Assembly: GCF_902150045.1 (NCBI RefSeq)
Contig: NZ_CABFVU010000001.1
Span: forward strand, 1,488,001-1,552,000
Direction of reading: 5' to 3'
DNA: 64,000 bases
From: Chitinophaga polysaccharea
GTDB lineage: Bacteria > Bacteroidota > Bacteroidia > Chitinophagales > Chitinophagaceae
A program made the position numbers and the translations under genes. The notes under the pieces were generated by a model, which was given only the letters and a program-made list of their open reading frames with translations, was not told where the DNA came from and did no database searches. Position 1 is the stretch's first letter. Each line of letters begins with the position of its first letter. Of this stretch, positions 7,890 through 16,439 are shown one piece after another.

Positions 7890-10346
7890 CTATTTAAAAT
7901 CAATCGGGATTGCGAGTTTCACACTGAAATTCCGGCCAACATTATATACACCTGATCTGCCGGTTACCTCGTTGATGGGTGCATATTTCAACCTGCTCAG
8001 GTGATTCTGATAAGCCACATCTGTTAAGTTATTGACTGCGAAATGCAGGGAGAACAATGTTTTATTCTTCCTATTTACAAAATCACTGCCCAACCCGGCG
8101 TTAAAGAGGGTATAACCGGAAGTGGGGGTTTCTGTTTCATAAGCAGAGAACACGTCATTCTGTGCAAAATTCAGATCCATCTGCACACCTATATAGGCAT
8201 TCTTCAGCGGGCTTTTTCCTACGTTCTTAAATCTTCCTTTTAATTCAGACAACCAGTGTGCTGCCGGGATATTAGGAAGATATTTCGTAGAGTCGGAACT
8301 GTTAGCAGTAGTAGCTCTTACATAAGAAAAAGTATTCTCAAAATGGAGCCAGTCGATCGGATGCGGGTGAATATCCAGCATCAGCTCTCCACCATAAAGG
8401 TTGGCATCTGTTTGCTGATATTTAAACGCAGCATATCCTTCATCGTTATCTGTGGCAGGAATGGAGTCCGTGCCGGCTGCATTGAACAGTTTGCGGGAGA
8501 AGATGAAGTTATTGATATGGTTGTAAAACAGGCTGGCCGACAGGGAAACGTGTTCGGTGTTAAAATCCACGCCCGCATCTACCTGTGTGCTTACCTCCGG
8601 TTTGAGATCCTGGTTGCCATATTCATACTTGATAGTTCCTTCATGAACGCCGTTGGCGGAAAGCTCTGCAATGTTCGGAGCGCGGAAACCTCTTGCTGCA
8701 TTGAGCTTCAGCACCACCTGATCGCTGGCCTCATAGCTGAGCCCAACGCTGGCAGATACATTATTGAAGTTGCGCTTAAAGGCGTCAAACTTTGTATCCC
8801 CGGTATTGGCCGGTTTGCCATCTGCGTCCAGGAGTAGTGATTTGGAATTCAACGAGCGGTTATCGAAACGTACGCCTCCGGTCAGGGTGAGCTTATTGAA
8901 TGTTTTGCTGGTTACTGCAAATGCGCCAAAATCGAACAGGTCGTATGCAGGGATCAGGAATTCTTCTCCTTTATTCTGATTGGTTTGCTGCATCCCATTT
9001 ACACCTACGGTTGTTTGCCAGCCGTTCATTTCGGGCAGGTAATACTTCAACGCATAGTTGAAAGTTTGCAGGTGCAGGTACAGTTCCGGTGTAGATGGCG
9101 CCAGCACATCGCCAAATTCGCGGCGCTGGTTCAGCTGATATCCCAGGGTAAGACCAATACGGCCACCATTATGCAGGTACAGGCTATTGTCCCATACTAT
9201 TTTCTGGTGATTGATCTGCTGCTTGGGCACCGTCATGCTATAAGATTTATTATCGCTGCCGGTTACCGGTACTTCTTCCTCTGTGCCGTTGTTATTGATC
9301 AGTTTCACAAAATCGCCATTGCTGTCGCGGTCACCTTCCACCAGGCCCAGGTGCTGGTTAAAGGATGAGAAGGAAAGGTGAGAATATCCCCATTGTTTGT
9401 TGATACCGATATTAGCGCCGAAGTTGGTATTGTTAAAGCGGGAATTAAATACGTAGCCGTCGTATTTATTTTTATAATCGTGCGCTTGCTTTTGTGTAAC
9501 GAAGGCGCCCCAGCTAAAGCCATTGCTATTACCGGCAATATCTGCATGGTATGCCATCAGCCCATTGTTGGTCTGGTAGTTGGCTTCCACGTTACCTTTT
9601 ATTTTTCCCAAAGGCAGCGGTGCCGGCGGAACAATGTTCACCACACCTGCCAGCGCATCAGATCCATAGATCAGGGAAGCCGGGCCTTTCAGTACTTCTA
9701 TCCTGCTTACATTGTAGTCGTCTATTTCGATACCGTGCTCATCTCCCCATTGCTGGCCTTCCTGGCGCACACCGTCTCCTACTACCACTACGCGGTTATA
9801 ACCAAGACCGCGGATAAAAGGTTTGGAGATAGCTGGACCGGTGGAGAGTTGTGTAACACCCGGCACTTTTGCTATCGCATCTATAATATTTGTAGAGATA
9901 TTGTCGTCGAGATAATCGCGGCGGATCACGCTGATGGGCGTAGGTGTTTTCCTGGCAGATGTAGCCAGGTTGGCGCCTGTGATAACGATTTCATTTTTTT
10001 CTATCAGTGTTTCACCAAGCTCGAAATCCTGGGTGGTAGCGCCAGATATCGTTACAGGAGCGCTATAAGCGGCATAACCGATGTAGTGTACATCTACCAC
10101 ATATTTTCCTTTTGGCAGATTTTTGATGGTATAATTTCCCTGTGCATCGGCAGCAGCGCCCACGCGAAGATCCGGCAGGTAAACTGTAGCGCCCGGCAGT
10201 GGCATATGGGTTGACTTGTCCACTACTTTACCGGTCAGTGAATTTGAATATTCCCCATCTTCGGGGTTAGTACCGGCATAGGCAGCTGGTAACGCCAGTA
10301 ACATTACACTCCAAAGCCCGAGTATAAATACACGCAAATAATGCAT
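7890..10346 (-). CDS. TonB-dependent outer-membrane receptor (possible metal uptake)
   Basis: I choose the ATG at 10346, because a signal peptide (MHYLRVFILGLWSVMLLAL, then AYA) starts there; the frame extends upstream to 10409 without one. Order: a carboxypeptidase-regulatory-like domain (GKVVDKSTHMPLPGATVYL), a plug domain with a VRQEGQQWGDEHG segment and VLKGPASLIYGSDALAGVVN, then a beta-barrel ending in a C-terminal strand with VGRNFSVKLAIPIDF. It imports a ligand across the outer membrane using TonB energy. The WGDEHG plug motif and the adjacent His-rich membrane protein recall ZnuD-like zinc or copper receptors; the metal specificity is inference. The gene is about 817 residues and complete. 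Confidence 0.92.
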   Translation of the reverse strand: MHYLRVFILGLWSVMLLALPAAYAGTNPEDGEYSNSLTGKVVDKSTHMPLPGATVYLPDLRVGAAADAQGNYTIKNLPKGKYVVDVHYIGYAAYSAPVTISGATTQDFELGETLIEKNEIVITGANLATSARKTPTPISVIRRDYLDDNISTNIIDAIAKVPGVTQLSTGPAISKPFIRGLGYNRVVVVGDGVRQEGQQWGDEHGIEIDDYNVSRIEVLKGPASLIYGSDALAGVVNIVPPAPLPLGKIKGNVEANYQTNNGLMAYHADIAGNSNGFSWGAFVTQKQAHDYKNKYDGYVFNSRFNNTNFGANIGINKQWGYSHLSFSSFNQHLGLVEGDRDSNGDFVKLINNNGTEEEVPVTGSDNKSYSMTVPKQQINHQKIVWDNSLYLHNGGRIGLTLGYQLNQRREFGDVLAPSTPELYLHLQTFNYALKYYLPEMNGWQTTVGVNGMQQTNQNKGEEFLIPAYDLFDFGAFAVTSKTFNKLTLTGGVRFDNRSLNSKSLLLDADGKPANTGDTKFDAFKRNFNNVSASVGLSYEASDQVVLKLNAARGFRAPNIAELSANGVHEGTIKYEYGNQDLKPEVSTQVDAGVDFNTEHVSLSASLFYNHINNFIFSRKLFNAAGTDSIPATDNDEGYAAFKYQQTDANLYGGELMLDIHPHPIDWLHFENTFSYVRATTANSSDSTKYLPNIPAAHWLSELKGRFKNVGKSPLKNAYIGVQMDLNFAQNDVFSAYETETPTSGYTLFNAGLGSDFVNRKNKTLFSLHFAVNNLTDVAYQNHLSRLKYAPINEVTGRSGVYNVGRNFSVKLAIPIDFK

Positions 10347-10417
10347 ATCTGAAAAGTATAGAATCTGTAAAAATGAATACCCAACGTGAACAGGTGGTTC
10401 ACGCTGCAATAAAAAAG

Positions 10418-10774
10418 CTAGGCCAGGGAGGCAGGCGGCGCCCTGGGTGTGAGATTGAAGTATGGTACGTGAGTGGTTTCCGGTAATGTAAGCGGGGAAA
10501 ATATCCAGATTACTTTTTGGACCGGTGGTATGTATATAGTAACAAATAACTCGTAGGGCTCTACGCCTATCTGCAGGAAATCGCAGTGCCGGTGTTGTTC
10601 AGAGATGGTAAGCCCGCCGTGTTGATGGAGGGCGTCTGCCGTATCGTGGTGACCTGCAAATTCGTGTATAAACTCCCTTGGGACAGTATTTACAATAAAT
10701 ACTCCCAGGAGAATAATTGCTAATATTTTATGCAGATAGCGTTTGTACACGGAAGCAAAGGTAGCAAAATCCAT
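10418..10774 (-). CDS. Small His-rich membrane protein upstream of the TonB receptor
   Basis: 118 residues. One N-terminal hydrophobic segment (ILAIILLGVFIVN) is followed by a His-rich stretch containing HEFAGHHDT, LHQHGG and EQHRHCDFLQ, then a second hydrophobic part and a tail ending RAPPASLA. Histidines and one Cys suggest metal binding at the periplasmic face. It lies about 70 bp upstream of the TonB receptor on the same strand, so the two are probably cotranscribed for metal import or sensing. I know similar His-rich proteins beside Bacteroidota TonB receptors, but no precise name. Confidence 0.65.
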   Translation of the reverse strand: MDFATFASVYKRYLHKILAIILLGVFIVNTVPREFIHEFAGHHDTADALHQHGGLTISEQHRHCDFLQIGVEPYELFVTIYIPPVQKVIWIFSPLTLPETTHVPYFNLTPRAPPASLA

Positions 10775-10817
10775 CTATTTGCAACAGCGTTGCACGAATA
10801 TTAATGAAATTATAAGG

Positions 10818-12401
10818 TCAGTTTACTTTGAGCATAGGGCGAACCTGTTGTACCGGGCCGTTCTGGAAGCGGGCATAATAAATGCCGTTGGGCAGGTTAT
10901 GCGCATCAAAGGTGAAGGTATAGGTACCGGGAGTATGCACTTTATTCACGGGGATGCCAATGAGGCGGCCTGTGGTGTCAAAGATCTGAACCAATGTGTT
11001 GCCGCTGCCGGTAACATAGGTGACCGTAGTATAATTTGCGAATGGGTTTGGTGAGTTGGTGATGAGCTTTTTATCTTCCGTATCAAGGTCTGGCAGGCCG
11101 GTAATGGTACCGCAGGCTACGCCGCTGATAAGAGGCAGGCGCTGGTAATCGTCCCGGAGAATGGTTTTCAATACCGTCTGGTCCACGCAGAACCATTGTT
11201 CCAGGATAGATGCGTAGATAGAGCGGAAGTCGTACTGCATGGGAATATTATCTATTACAGAGGATGCGTCTGGCAGTGCCGGAGAATTTCCCAGTACTCC
11301 CTGGTTTACATAATCTCCAAAAATGATAATGGGAGCAGCAGCGCCATGATCTGTACCCATGCTGTAATTTGATTTAATACGACGGCCGAACTCGGAGAAG
11401 GTCATGCCCACTACCCTGCGGGAAGCGTGCAGTCCTTTCAGGTCGTCCATAAAGGCTTTGATAGCATCTGAAACGCCACCAAGCAGGTTGGCGTGCCCGC
11501 CTTTACTGGTATCTCCGCCCTCTGTTTGGTTGGCATGGGTATCGAAACCACCGGTGCTTACCATATAGAGCTTTGTTTTTAGTCCGCCTGCGACCAGGCG
11601 AGCCACTATTTTCAGTTGTTCGGCCAGGCTGTTATTGGCCGGGTAAGCGCCCTGTGAGGTTACTTTCTTAGCAGCAGCAGTAATAGCTTTTTCATAGCTA
11701 TTGGTTTGTTTTGCAATCAGGCGGATATATTCCAGCTCTTTTCCCCATTTGGTATTGGGAACCGGGTCTGTAACACCATCTATCAGGTTATAGAAATCTG
11801 TAGCGCTGGTAATAGCGATGCCCATGCTGGCATACGGTCCCTGGAAAGCGGGTGATACGATAGAGCCTATCTGAACAGCCAGTGGATCCGGCGCTTTGTC
11901 GTTAGGGTATCCATCGGGAAATCCTTGGTATTGTGTATCAAGATAGCGGCCTGCCCAACCGGTAGTAAGTACTTCGTTGGAGTTAGACCCGGTGAGCCAT
12001 ATATCTGTAGCGCGGAAATGTGAAAAATTGGGGGAAGGGTATCCCACACTTTGAACGATACTTACCTTTCCCTCGTTGTACAATTTCTGTATGCCCGTCA
12101 TAGCAGGATGCAGGCCGGATTTGGTGTAGTTATCGAGCCGGAGCACCTTTCCTTCCTGTATGGCGATGTTTGAACGTGCGGCCTGGTATTTACCATAGAT
12201 ATCCAGTGGAACAACCATGTTAAGCCCATCATTACCGCCGGTCATCTGGATCATCACCAGTACATGATCATTATCGGCCGACGCGGTACTAAGTGCATCC
12301 AGCATAGGAGATGAACTGAAAGCTTTAACAGTAAAGCCATTGATTAAAGTTGGCAGGATAGCAGCTGGCGCTGTATATTTCAGGAAGTCTCTTCTTTTCA
12401 T
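10818..12401 (-). CDS. DUF1501 family secreted protein with T9SS C-terminal sorting domain
   Basis: 527 residues. The N-terminus MKRRDFLKYTAPAAILP has a twin-arginine-like RR motif. The central part is DUF1501 (sulfatase-like fold) with QMTGGNDGLNMVVP and TFSEFGRRIKSN. The last about 80 residues, from NSPNPF to the C-terminus, look like a type IX secretion type A sorting domain (NPFANYTTVTY, LPNGIYYARF). So the protein is exported, probably across the outer membrane. DUF1501 proteins usually pair with DUF1800 proteins, as here with the gene 18 bp upstream on the same strand. The biochemical role of the pair is not established. Confidence 0.9.
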   Translation of the reverse strand: MKRRDFLKYTAPAAILPTLINGFTVKAFSSSPMLDALSTASADNDHVLVMIQMTGGNDGLNMVVPLDIYGKYQAARSNIAIQEGKVLRLDNYTKSGLHPAMTGIQKLYNEGKVSIVQSVGYPSPNFSHFRATDIWLTGSNSNEVLTTGWAGRYLDTQYQGFPDGYPNDKAPDPLAVQIGSIVSPAFQGPYASMGIAITSATDFYNLIDGVTDPVPNTKWGKELEYIRLIAKQTNSYEKAITAAAKKVTSQGAYPANNSLAEQLKIVARLVAGGLKTKLYMVSTGGFDTHANQTEGGDTSKGGHANLLGGVSDAIKAFMDDLKGLHASRRVVGMTFSEFGRRIKSNYSMGTDHGAAAPIIIFGDYVNQGVLGNSPALPDASSVIDNIPMQYDFRSIYASILEQWFCVDQTVLKTILRDDYQRLPLISGVACGTITGLPDLDTEDKKLITNSPNPFANYTTVTYVTGSGNTLVQIFDTTGRLIGIPVNKVHTPGTYTFTFDAHNLPNGIYYARFQNGPVQQVRPMLKVN

Positions 12402-12419
12402 AAAAAGGTTTTTCTGCTA

Positions 12420-14054
12420 TCAGGATAATTGATATTCAGACAGGTCCATAATGTATTTATACAGTGCCTGGAGGCGGCTTTCCACGTTATCTTTCAGGGA
12501 GGCGTCTGTAGGTGAGGCTTTCCAGGCGTTCCAGGCCTGGGTCCAGTAATAGTTGCTATCGGGACTTTGGTCGCTCAGGAGGATCTTATTTTTCAGGAAT
12601 CCTTTCACAGTATCGGAAACGCCTACACGATAAAGTATATCGAGAGAATCATTGACCAGCGCCACCGGGTCTTCCGGGTGAGGAAGCCGGCTGGCAAAAG
12701 CGAGTGTATCTATACGGAGGCCGTTGAACCCGCCAGCGCTTACAAGGCCATCGCTGAAGCGGTTGCGTTTGGGCAGGGTGTCCGTATTGATCCAGAGTTC
12801 ATGAAATGCGGGGGCCTGGTAATAGGCGTCCCACCCAGCCACCAGTGGGGGATCACCGAAATCCTGCAGCATAGCGGCGGCCCTGTCGTGCACCACTGCC
12901 CATGCTTTATATTGATTGGTGTAGTCCGACGGAAAGGGAATGCCATATTCGCGGCAGATACCCACGCAGAAGTCGGCCGGGCTTTTAATAAGGCAGGCCA
13001 TATTGAGCGGGTCGAAGAAGTGCTCGCTGGTAAACAGTGCATTGAGCGTTACTTTAATATCGTAGCCGCTGCTACGGAAAATATCTGCCAGGGGTGTTAT
13101 GACGTTTTGTTCCGTGGCTGCATCAATATCATAATATACAAAGAAGCGGTACAGTTTGCGGCAGATGAATTTTGCTACTTCCGGTTGCTGGAAGATGATC
13201 GTGAGAAGCTCGTCGAGCTCCTTGGCGCCATCCTGGCCGGTTTTCCCGGAGATTACTTTATTCAGATAGAATCCTGAAAATTCCTTGTTGCCAAGATCAT
13301 GTTGGGTAGTATCGAAGAGGCTTACGATGTTAGTCCTGTCTACACGGAAGCCGGTGAGCACACGTGCGGTAGCTCTTACATCATCTTCTGTATAATGTGA
13401 ATCCGGTCCTTTTCCTACTGTAAAAAGTTCATGCAGTTCTCTTGCATAGTTTTCATCAGCTGCTCCCTTGGAATTGAGGTATCCATTAAGATATACCAGC
13501 ATAGCGGGATCCAGGGTGATAGCTTTGGTAAGTGCCTTGAAATTACCGAGGGCATGTTGGCGCAGGGTCAGATTATATTGATAGAGAAAACGGCTATCGT
13601 TTACCATACCTGTTTCCGTAACAAAATGATTATGCCAGAAGAGCACCATCTTTTCGTGTATGCTTGCCTGTTGGTTAATCATCTGGCCTGTCCACCATGC
13701 TTTATAGGACGCAATCCTTTTCCTTTCAAGCATTTCATCGCCGAGTGGAGCTTTGACCCATGTTGCGCCGGGTGTAACGCCGGTATCATCGATACCATAG
13801 TTATTAACGGGCGGTAATGGATCTGGCTGTGCGGTTAGGAGAGTATCTACCGCCTGTTGCATAGTGAGACTGCTGAAGGCATTTACGTTTGCGGGTGTAA
13901 CCCCGAACAGGGTACGTTTCAGCAGGTGAATGCGCTGCAGTGTATCCCAGGCGCCGGTATATGGAGTAATTCCGGTGGCAGTACGGGCAATAGCAGTGGC
14001 AGTCCGCGTTTGATGGCGATCAGGTGATAAGGTAAGGAATTGTCTGCGATCCAT
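12420..14054 (-). CDS. DUF1800 family protein
   Basis: 544 residues. It begins with MDRRQFLTLSPD, a possible Tat-like start. Family features seen: HLLKRTLFGVTPANVNAF near the N-terminus, MVLFWHNHFVTE, ENYARELHELFTVG, and VAKFICRKLYRFFV. These are hallmarks of the DUF1800 family. It is the first gene of a two-gene unit with the DUF1501 protein downstream (18 bp gap). The pair is widespread in Bacteroidota and Planctomycetota; the function is unknown. Complete by length. Confidence 0.9.
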   Translation of the reverse strand: MDRRQFLTLSPDRHQTRTATAIARTATGITPYTGAWDTLQRIHLLKRTLFGVTPANVNAFSSLTMQQAVDTLLTAQPDPLPPVNNYGIDDTGVTPGATWVKAPLGDEMLERKRIASYKAWWTGQMINQQASIHEKMVLFWHNHFVTETGMVNDSRFLYQYNLTLRQHALGNFKALTKAITLDPAMLVYLNGYLNSKGAADENYARELHELFTVGKGPDSHYTEDDVRATARVLTGFRVDRTNIVSLFDTTQHDLGNKEFSGFYLNKVISGKTGQDGAKELDELLTIIFQQPEVAKFICRKLYRFFVYYDIDAATEQNVITPLADIFRSSGYDIKVTLNALFTSEHFFDPLNMACLIKSPADFCVGICREYGIPFPSDYTNQYKAWAVVHDRAAAMLQDFGDPPLVAGWDAYYQAPAFHELWINTDTLPKRNRFSDGLVSAGGFNGLRIDTLAFASRLPHPEDPVALVNDSLDILYRVGVSDTVKGFLKNKILLSDQSPDSNYYWTQAWNAWKASPTDASLKDNVESRLQALYKYIMDLSEYQLS

Positions 14055-14247
14055 AAAGCGATATGGTTGATGGCTTAGGGGCCGTTTATACCGCCAAATT
14101 AATAAAAACTTTAATCTAATAAAAAAGAAAGTGATATTATCTTAATTAAAAGAATCAGGATGATATTTTTTATATCATCCTGATATTTAAATTATCATTT
14201 AAACAATGTTTATATCATTTTGAATCAATAACTTACAAAATATTTTA

Positions 14248-14279
14248 TTTGCTTCATCCGTTGAAATCCATTAATTTTG
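14248..14279 (+). promoter_or_regulatory. Bacteroidota-type promoter (TTTG-N20-TAATTTTG)
   Basis: TTTG at 14248-14251 and TAATTTTG at 14272-14279, spacing 20, which fits the TTTG / TAnnTTTG consensus. Transcription would start near 14286. Confidence 0.5.
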
Positions 14280-14296
14280 AAAATATACTATAACCT

Positions 14297-14346
14297 AAAG
14301 GGAGCTGCCCGTTCCTGCAAAGAAAGACAGCCCCTTTGGTTTTTTG
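14297..14346 (+). terminator. Terminator directly after a promoter
   Basis: AAAGGGAGCTG pairs with CAGCCCCTTT with one bulge, extended by flanking ACC/GGT, and is followed by a T-tract. It would end a transcript of only about 60 nt. Confidence 0.55.
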
Positions 14347-14685
14347 TCTTACAACAAAAAATATCAGTGATGGATTTTTTTAAAGTTCCGGCGACCTGCC
14401 GGTTGGTACTCGCACCCCGCTATCTCACGTTTCTTTTTCTTTTTTCTACACCGGGTTATTCCAATAGTTGTTAGTATCTGTAATTAATGTGATTGCCTTT
14501 CCACTACTTTTTTACCGGTATCCCGGTAATGGGCATGCTATGCTCAAAATGAAAATCTATTTCTCAAAAATTTGTTATCTGTATCAATTCAACACTATTA
14601 AGATCAATCACTTACACATTACAATACAAATATAGTCAATAATTGTTACAGTGGCACATTTTTGTAACATTTTTAAACCTAATCC

Positions 14686-14970
14686 ATGCAATTGTACAAT
14701 CACCATGTAATAAAAATAATCCGCAAATCGCTAAAACTAACACAACATGAAATGAGTAATATGCTGGGAGTATCGCGGGCCTGCCTTAATACATATGAGA
14801 ACGGGAGATCGAAAGGAATACGTGATTTCTTTTTTGAGAGAATGATTGCGCAATTCGGTATTGATCTGCGCCGGCCTGATAATCCGCACCGTATCGTGTT
14901 TGTGGACTGCACACGGGTTCCATTGCCGGTATATCAATACCTGAGTACATTGGAAATAAATGAAACATAA
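14686..14970 (+). CDS. XRE-type helix-turn-helix regulator
   Basis: 94 residues. HTH seen at about residues 8-45: IRKSLKLTQHEMSNMLGVSR then ACLNTYENGRSKGI. The C-terminal part (about 40 residues) has no motif I recognise. The ATG is preceded by an AT-rich leader. It is followed at once by a strong terminator shared with the convergent thiolase gene, so it is monocistronic. Target genes unknown. Confidence 0.75.
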   Translation: MQLYNHHVIKIIRKSLKLTQHEMSNMLGVSRACLNTYENGRSKGIRDFFFERMIAQFGIDLRRPDNPHRIVFVDCTRVPLPVYQYLSTLEINET

Positions 14971-14977
14971 AAAAAAG

Positions 14978-15000
14978 AAAGGAGCCAATGGCTCCTTTTT
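14978..15000. terminator. Bidirectional terminator
   Basis: AAAGGAGCC-AAT-GGCTCCTTT, 9-bp perfect stem with an A-tract before and a T-tract after; between the HTH gene and the convergent thiolase gene. Confidence 0.85.
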
Positions 15001-15028
15001 TAGTATTAAGGTGAGTTGACCAGTATTA

Positions 15029-16207
15029 TCAGTTGATATTTTCAATGATACCTGCAATGCCTTGTCCACCGCCCACACAGGCAGTAACAATGCCATACTT
15101 CTTATTTAATCTTTTTAAATCGCCCAGCAACTGTACAGTTAATTTGGCCCCTGTACACCCCAGCGGATGTCCTAAGGCAATGGCCCCGCCATTGATATTT
15201 ACAATATCCGGATTAATGCCCAGCTCACGGATAACGGCAATAGACTGTGAAGCAAAGGCCTCGTTCAGCTCTACCAGGTCGATATCCTGCAATGATTTGC
15301 CTGCACGTTGCAATACTTTTGGCACTGCGGCTACAGGGCCTATTCCCATGATCCGTGGATGCACCCCGGCGGAAACACATGCTACCAAACGCCCGATCGG
15401 CTTCAGTCCCAGCTCATTCACCATGCGCTCGCTCATTACTACCACGAATGCGGCTCCATCAGAAGTTTGGGAAGAATTACCTGCTGTAACGGAACCACCG
15501 GCAGCGAAAACAGGTTTCAGTTTTGCCAGCGCTTCCAGGGAAGTATCTGCACGTGGCCCTTCGTCGGTATCAACGATATAGGAACGTTTCTGCTTTTTAC
15601 CTTTTTCATCTACATAGACCTCTTCTACGGAAACGGGCAGTATACCTGGTTTGAAATAGCCGTTCTGAATAGCGTTCAAGGCTTTCTGATGTGATTTATA
15701 AGAGAACTCATCCTGGTCCTGGCGGCTTACTTTGAATTCATTAGCCACTGCTTCAGCGGTGAGTCCCATACCAATATAATAATCAGGATTAGTACTGGCC
15801 ACAGTGTAGTTGGGCACTGTTTTCCAACCCGCTACCGGTACCAGGCTCATACTTTCAGTACCTCCTGCAATAATACAATCGGCCATCCCGGTTTGTATTT
15901 TGGCAGTAGCAATAGCAATTGTTTCCAGCCCGGATGCGCAGTAGCGATTCACCGTCATTCCCGGCACATCAATACCCAAAGCCCTTACAGAAATCATACG
16001 GCCAATCTGTAAACCCTGCTCTGCCTCCGGTACCGCATTTCCTACAATCAGATCGTCGACCCGCTTAGGATCCAGCTGTGGCAAGGACTTCAGTAACCCG
16101 GTGATGACATCTACAGCCAGATCATCGGGCCTGTAAAAGCGAAATCCTCCTCTTTTGGATTTTCCCACCGCGGTGCGGTAGCCGGCAACTATATACGCTT
16201 CTTGCAT
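15029..16207 (-). CDS. Acetyl-CoA C-acyltransferase (thiolase)
   Basis: 392 residues, full family length. Active-site Cys90 in NRYCASGLETIA; GGAIALGHPLGCTGA with catalytic His347; CVGGGQG with Cys377; also ELNEAFASQ. It catalyses the reversible thiolytic cleavage of 3-ketoacyl-CoA, the last step of fatty-acid beta-oxidation, or the reverse condensation; FadA-type is more likely than a biosynthetic acetoacetyl-CoA thiolase, but sequence alone does not settle it. It is cytoplasmic. No beta-oxidation partner lies next to it in this window. Confidence 0.93.
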   Translation of the reverse strand: MQEAYIVAGYRTAVGKSKRGGFRFYRPDDLAVDVITGLLKSLPQLDPKRVDDLIVGNAVPEAEQGLQIGRMISVRALGIDVPGMTVNRYCASGLETIAIATAKIQTGMADCIIAGGTESMSLVPVAGWKTVPNYTVASTNPDYYIGMGLTAEAVANEFKVSRQDQDEFSYKSHQKALNAIQNGYFKPGILPVSVEEVYVDEKGKKQKRSYIVDTDEGPRADTSLEALAKLKPVFAAGGSVTAGNSSQTSDGAAFVVVMSERMVNELGLKPIGRLVACVSAGVHPRIMGIGPVAAVPKVLQRAGKSLQDIDLVELNEAFASQSIAVIRELGINPDIVNINGGAIALGHPLGCTGAKLTVQLLGDLKRLNKKYGIVTACVGGGQGIAGIIENIN

Positions 16208-16365
16208 GAAAAAAAATTTTATAATGAGCTAACGGTTAGATTATCAACATAATTGATATTTATCCACATTTCGTCCTTCTTCTCAAATTTAATTAAATAA
16301 AGTACACAAATATTCAGAAGATCCGTTAAATTTGCGCTCACGTTTTTTAACAAAGATGGTGGAAA

Positions 16366-16439
16366 GACTCCCTAGCTCAGTTGGTTAGAGCTACTGACTC
16401 TTAATCAGTAGGTCCTGGGTTCGAGCCCCAGGGGGGTCA
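16366..16439 (+). tRNA. tRNA-Lys (anticodon CTT)
   Basis: Full cloverleaf: acceptor GACTCCC/GGGGGTC (one G-T pair), D arm GCTC-GAGC, anticodon arm ACTGA-CTCTTAA-TCAGT with anticodon CTT, T arm CTGGG-TTCGAGC-CCCAG, discriminator A; no encoded CCA. The 3' half is the attachment site of the integrated element on its right. Confidence 0.93.

Larger units (their letters stand above)
14055..14685. other. AT-rich intergenic region with a promoter-terminator pair
   Basis: About 630 bases between divergent genes. It contains an AT-rich stretch with repeated TATCATCCTGATAT-like words near 14155-14190, a good promoter-like motif at 14248-14279, a terminator at 14297-14346, and otherwise no supported gene. 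Confidence 0.5.

Noticed and set aside
9378..10214. Long plus-strand frame of 278 codons inside the TonB receptor
   Set aside because: It lies antisense to a clear TonB receptor, has no motif and a Cys/Phe/Tyr-rich composition typical of shadows.
14277..14474. 65-codon plus-strand frame
   Set aside because: Covers the terminator stem at 14297-14346 and has no family features; judged non-coding.
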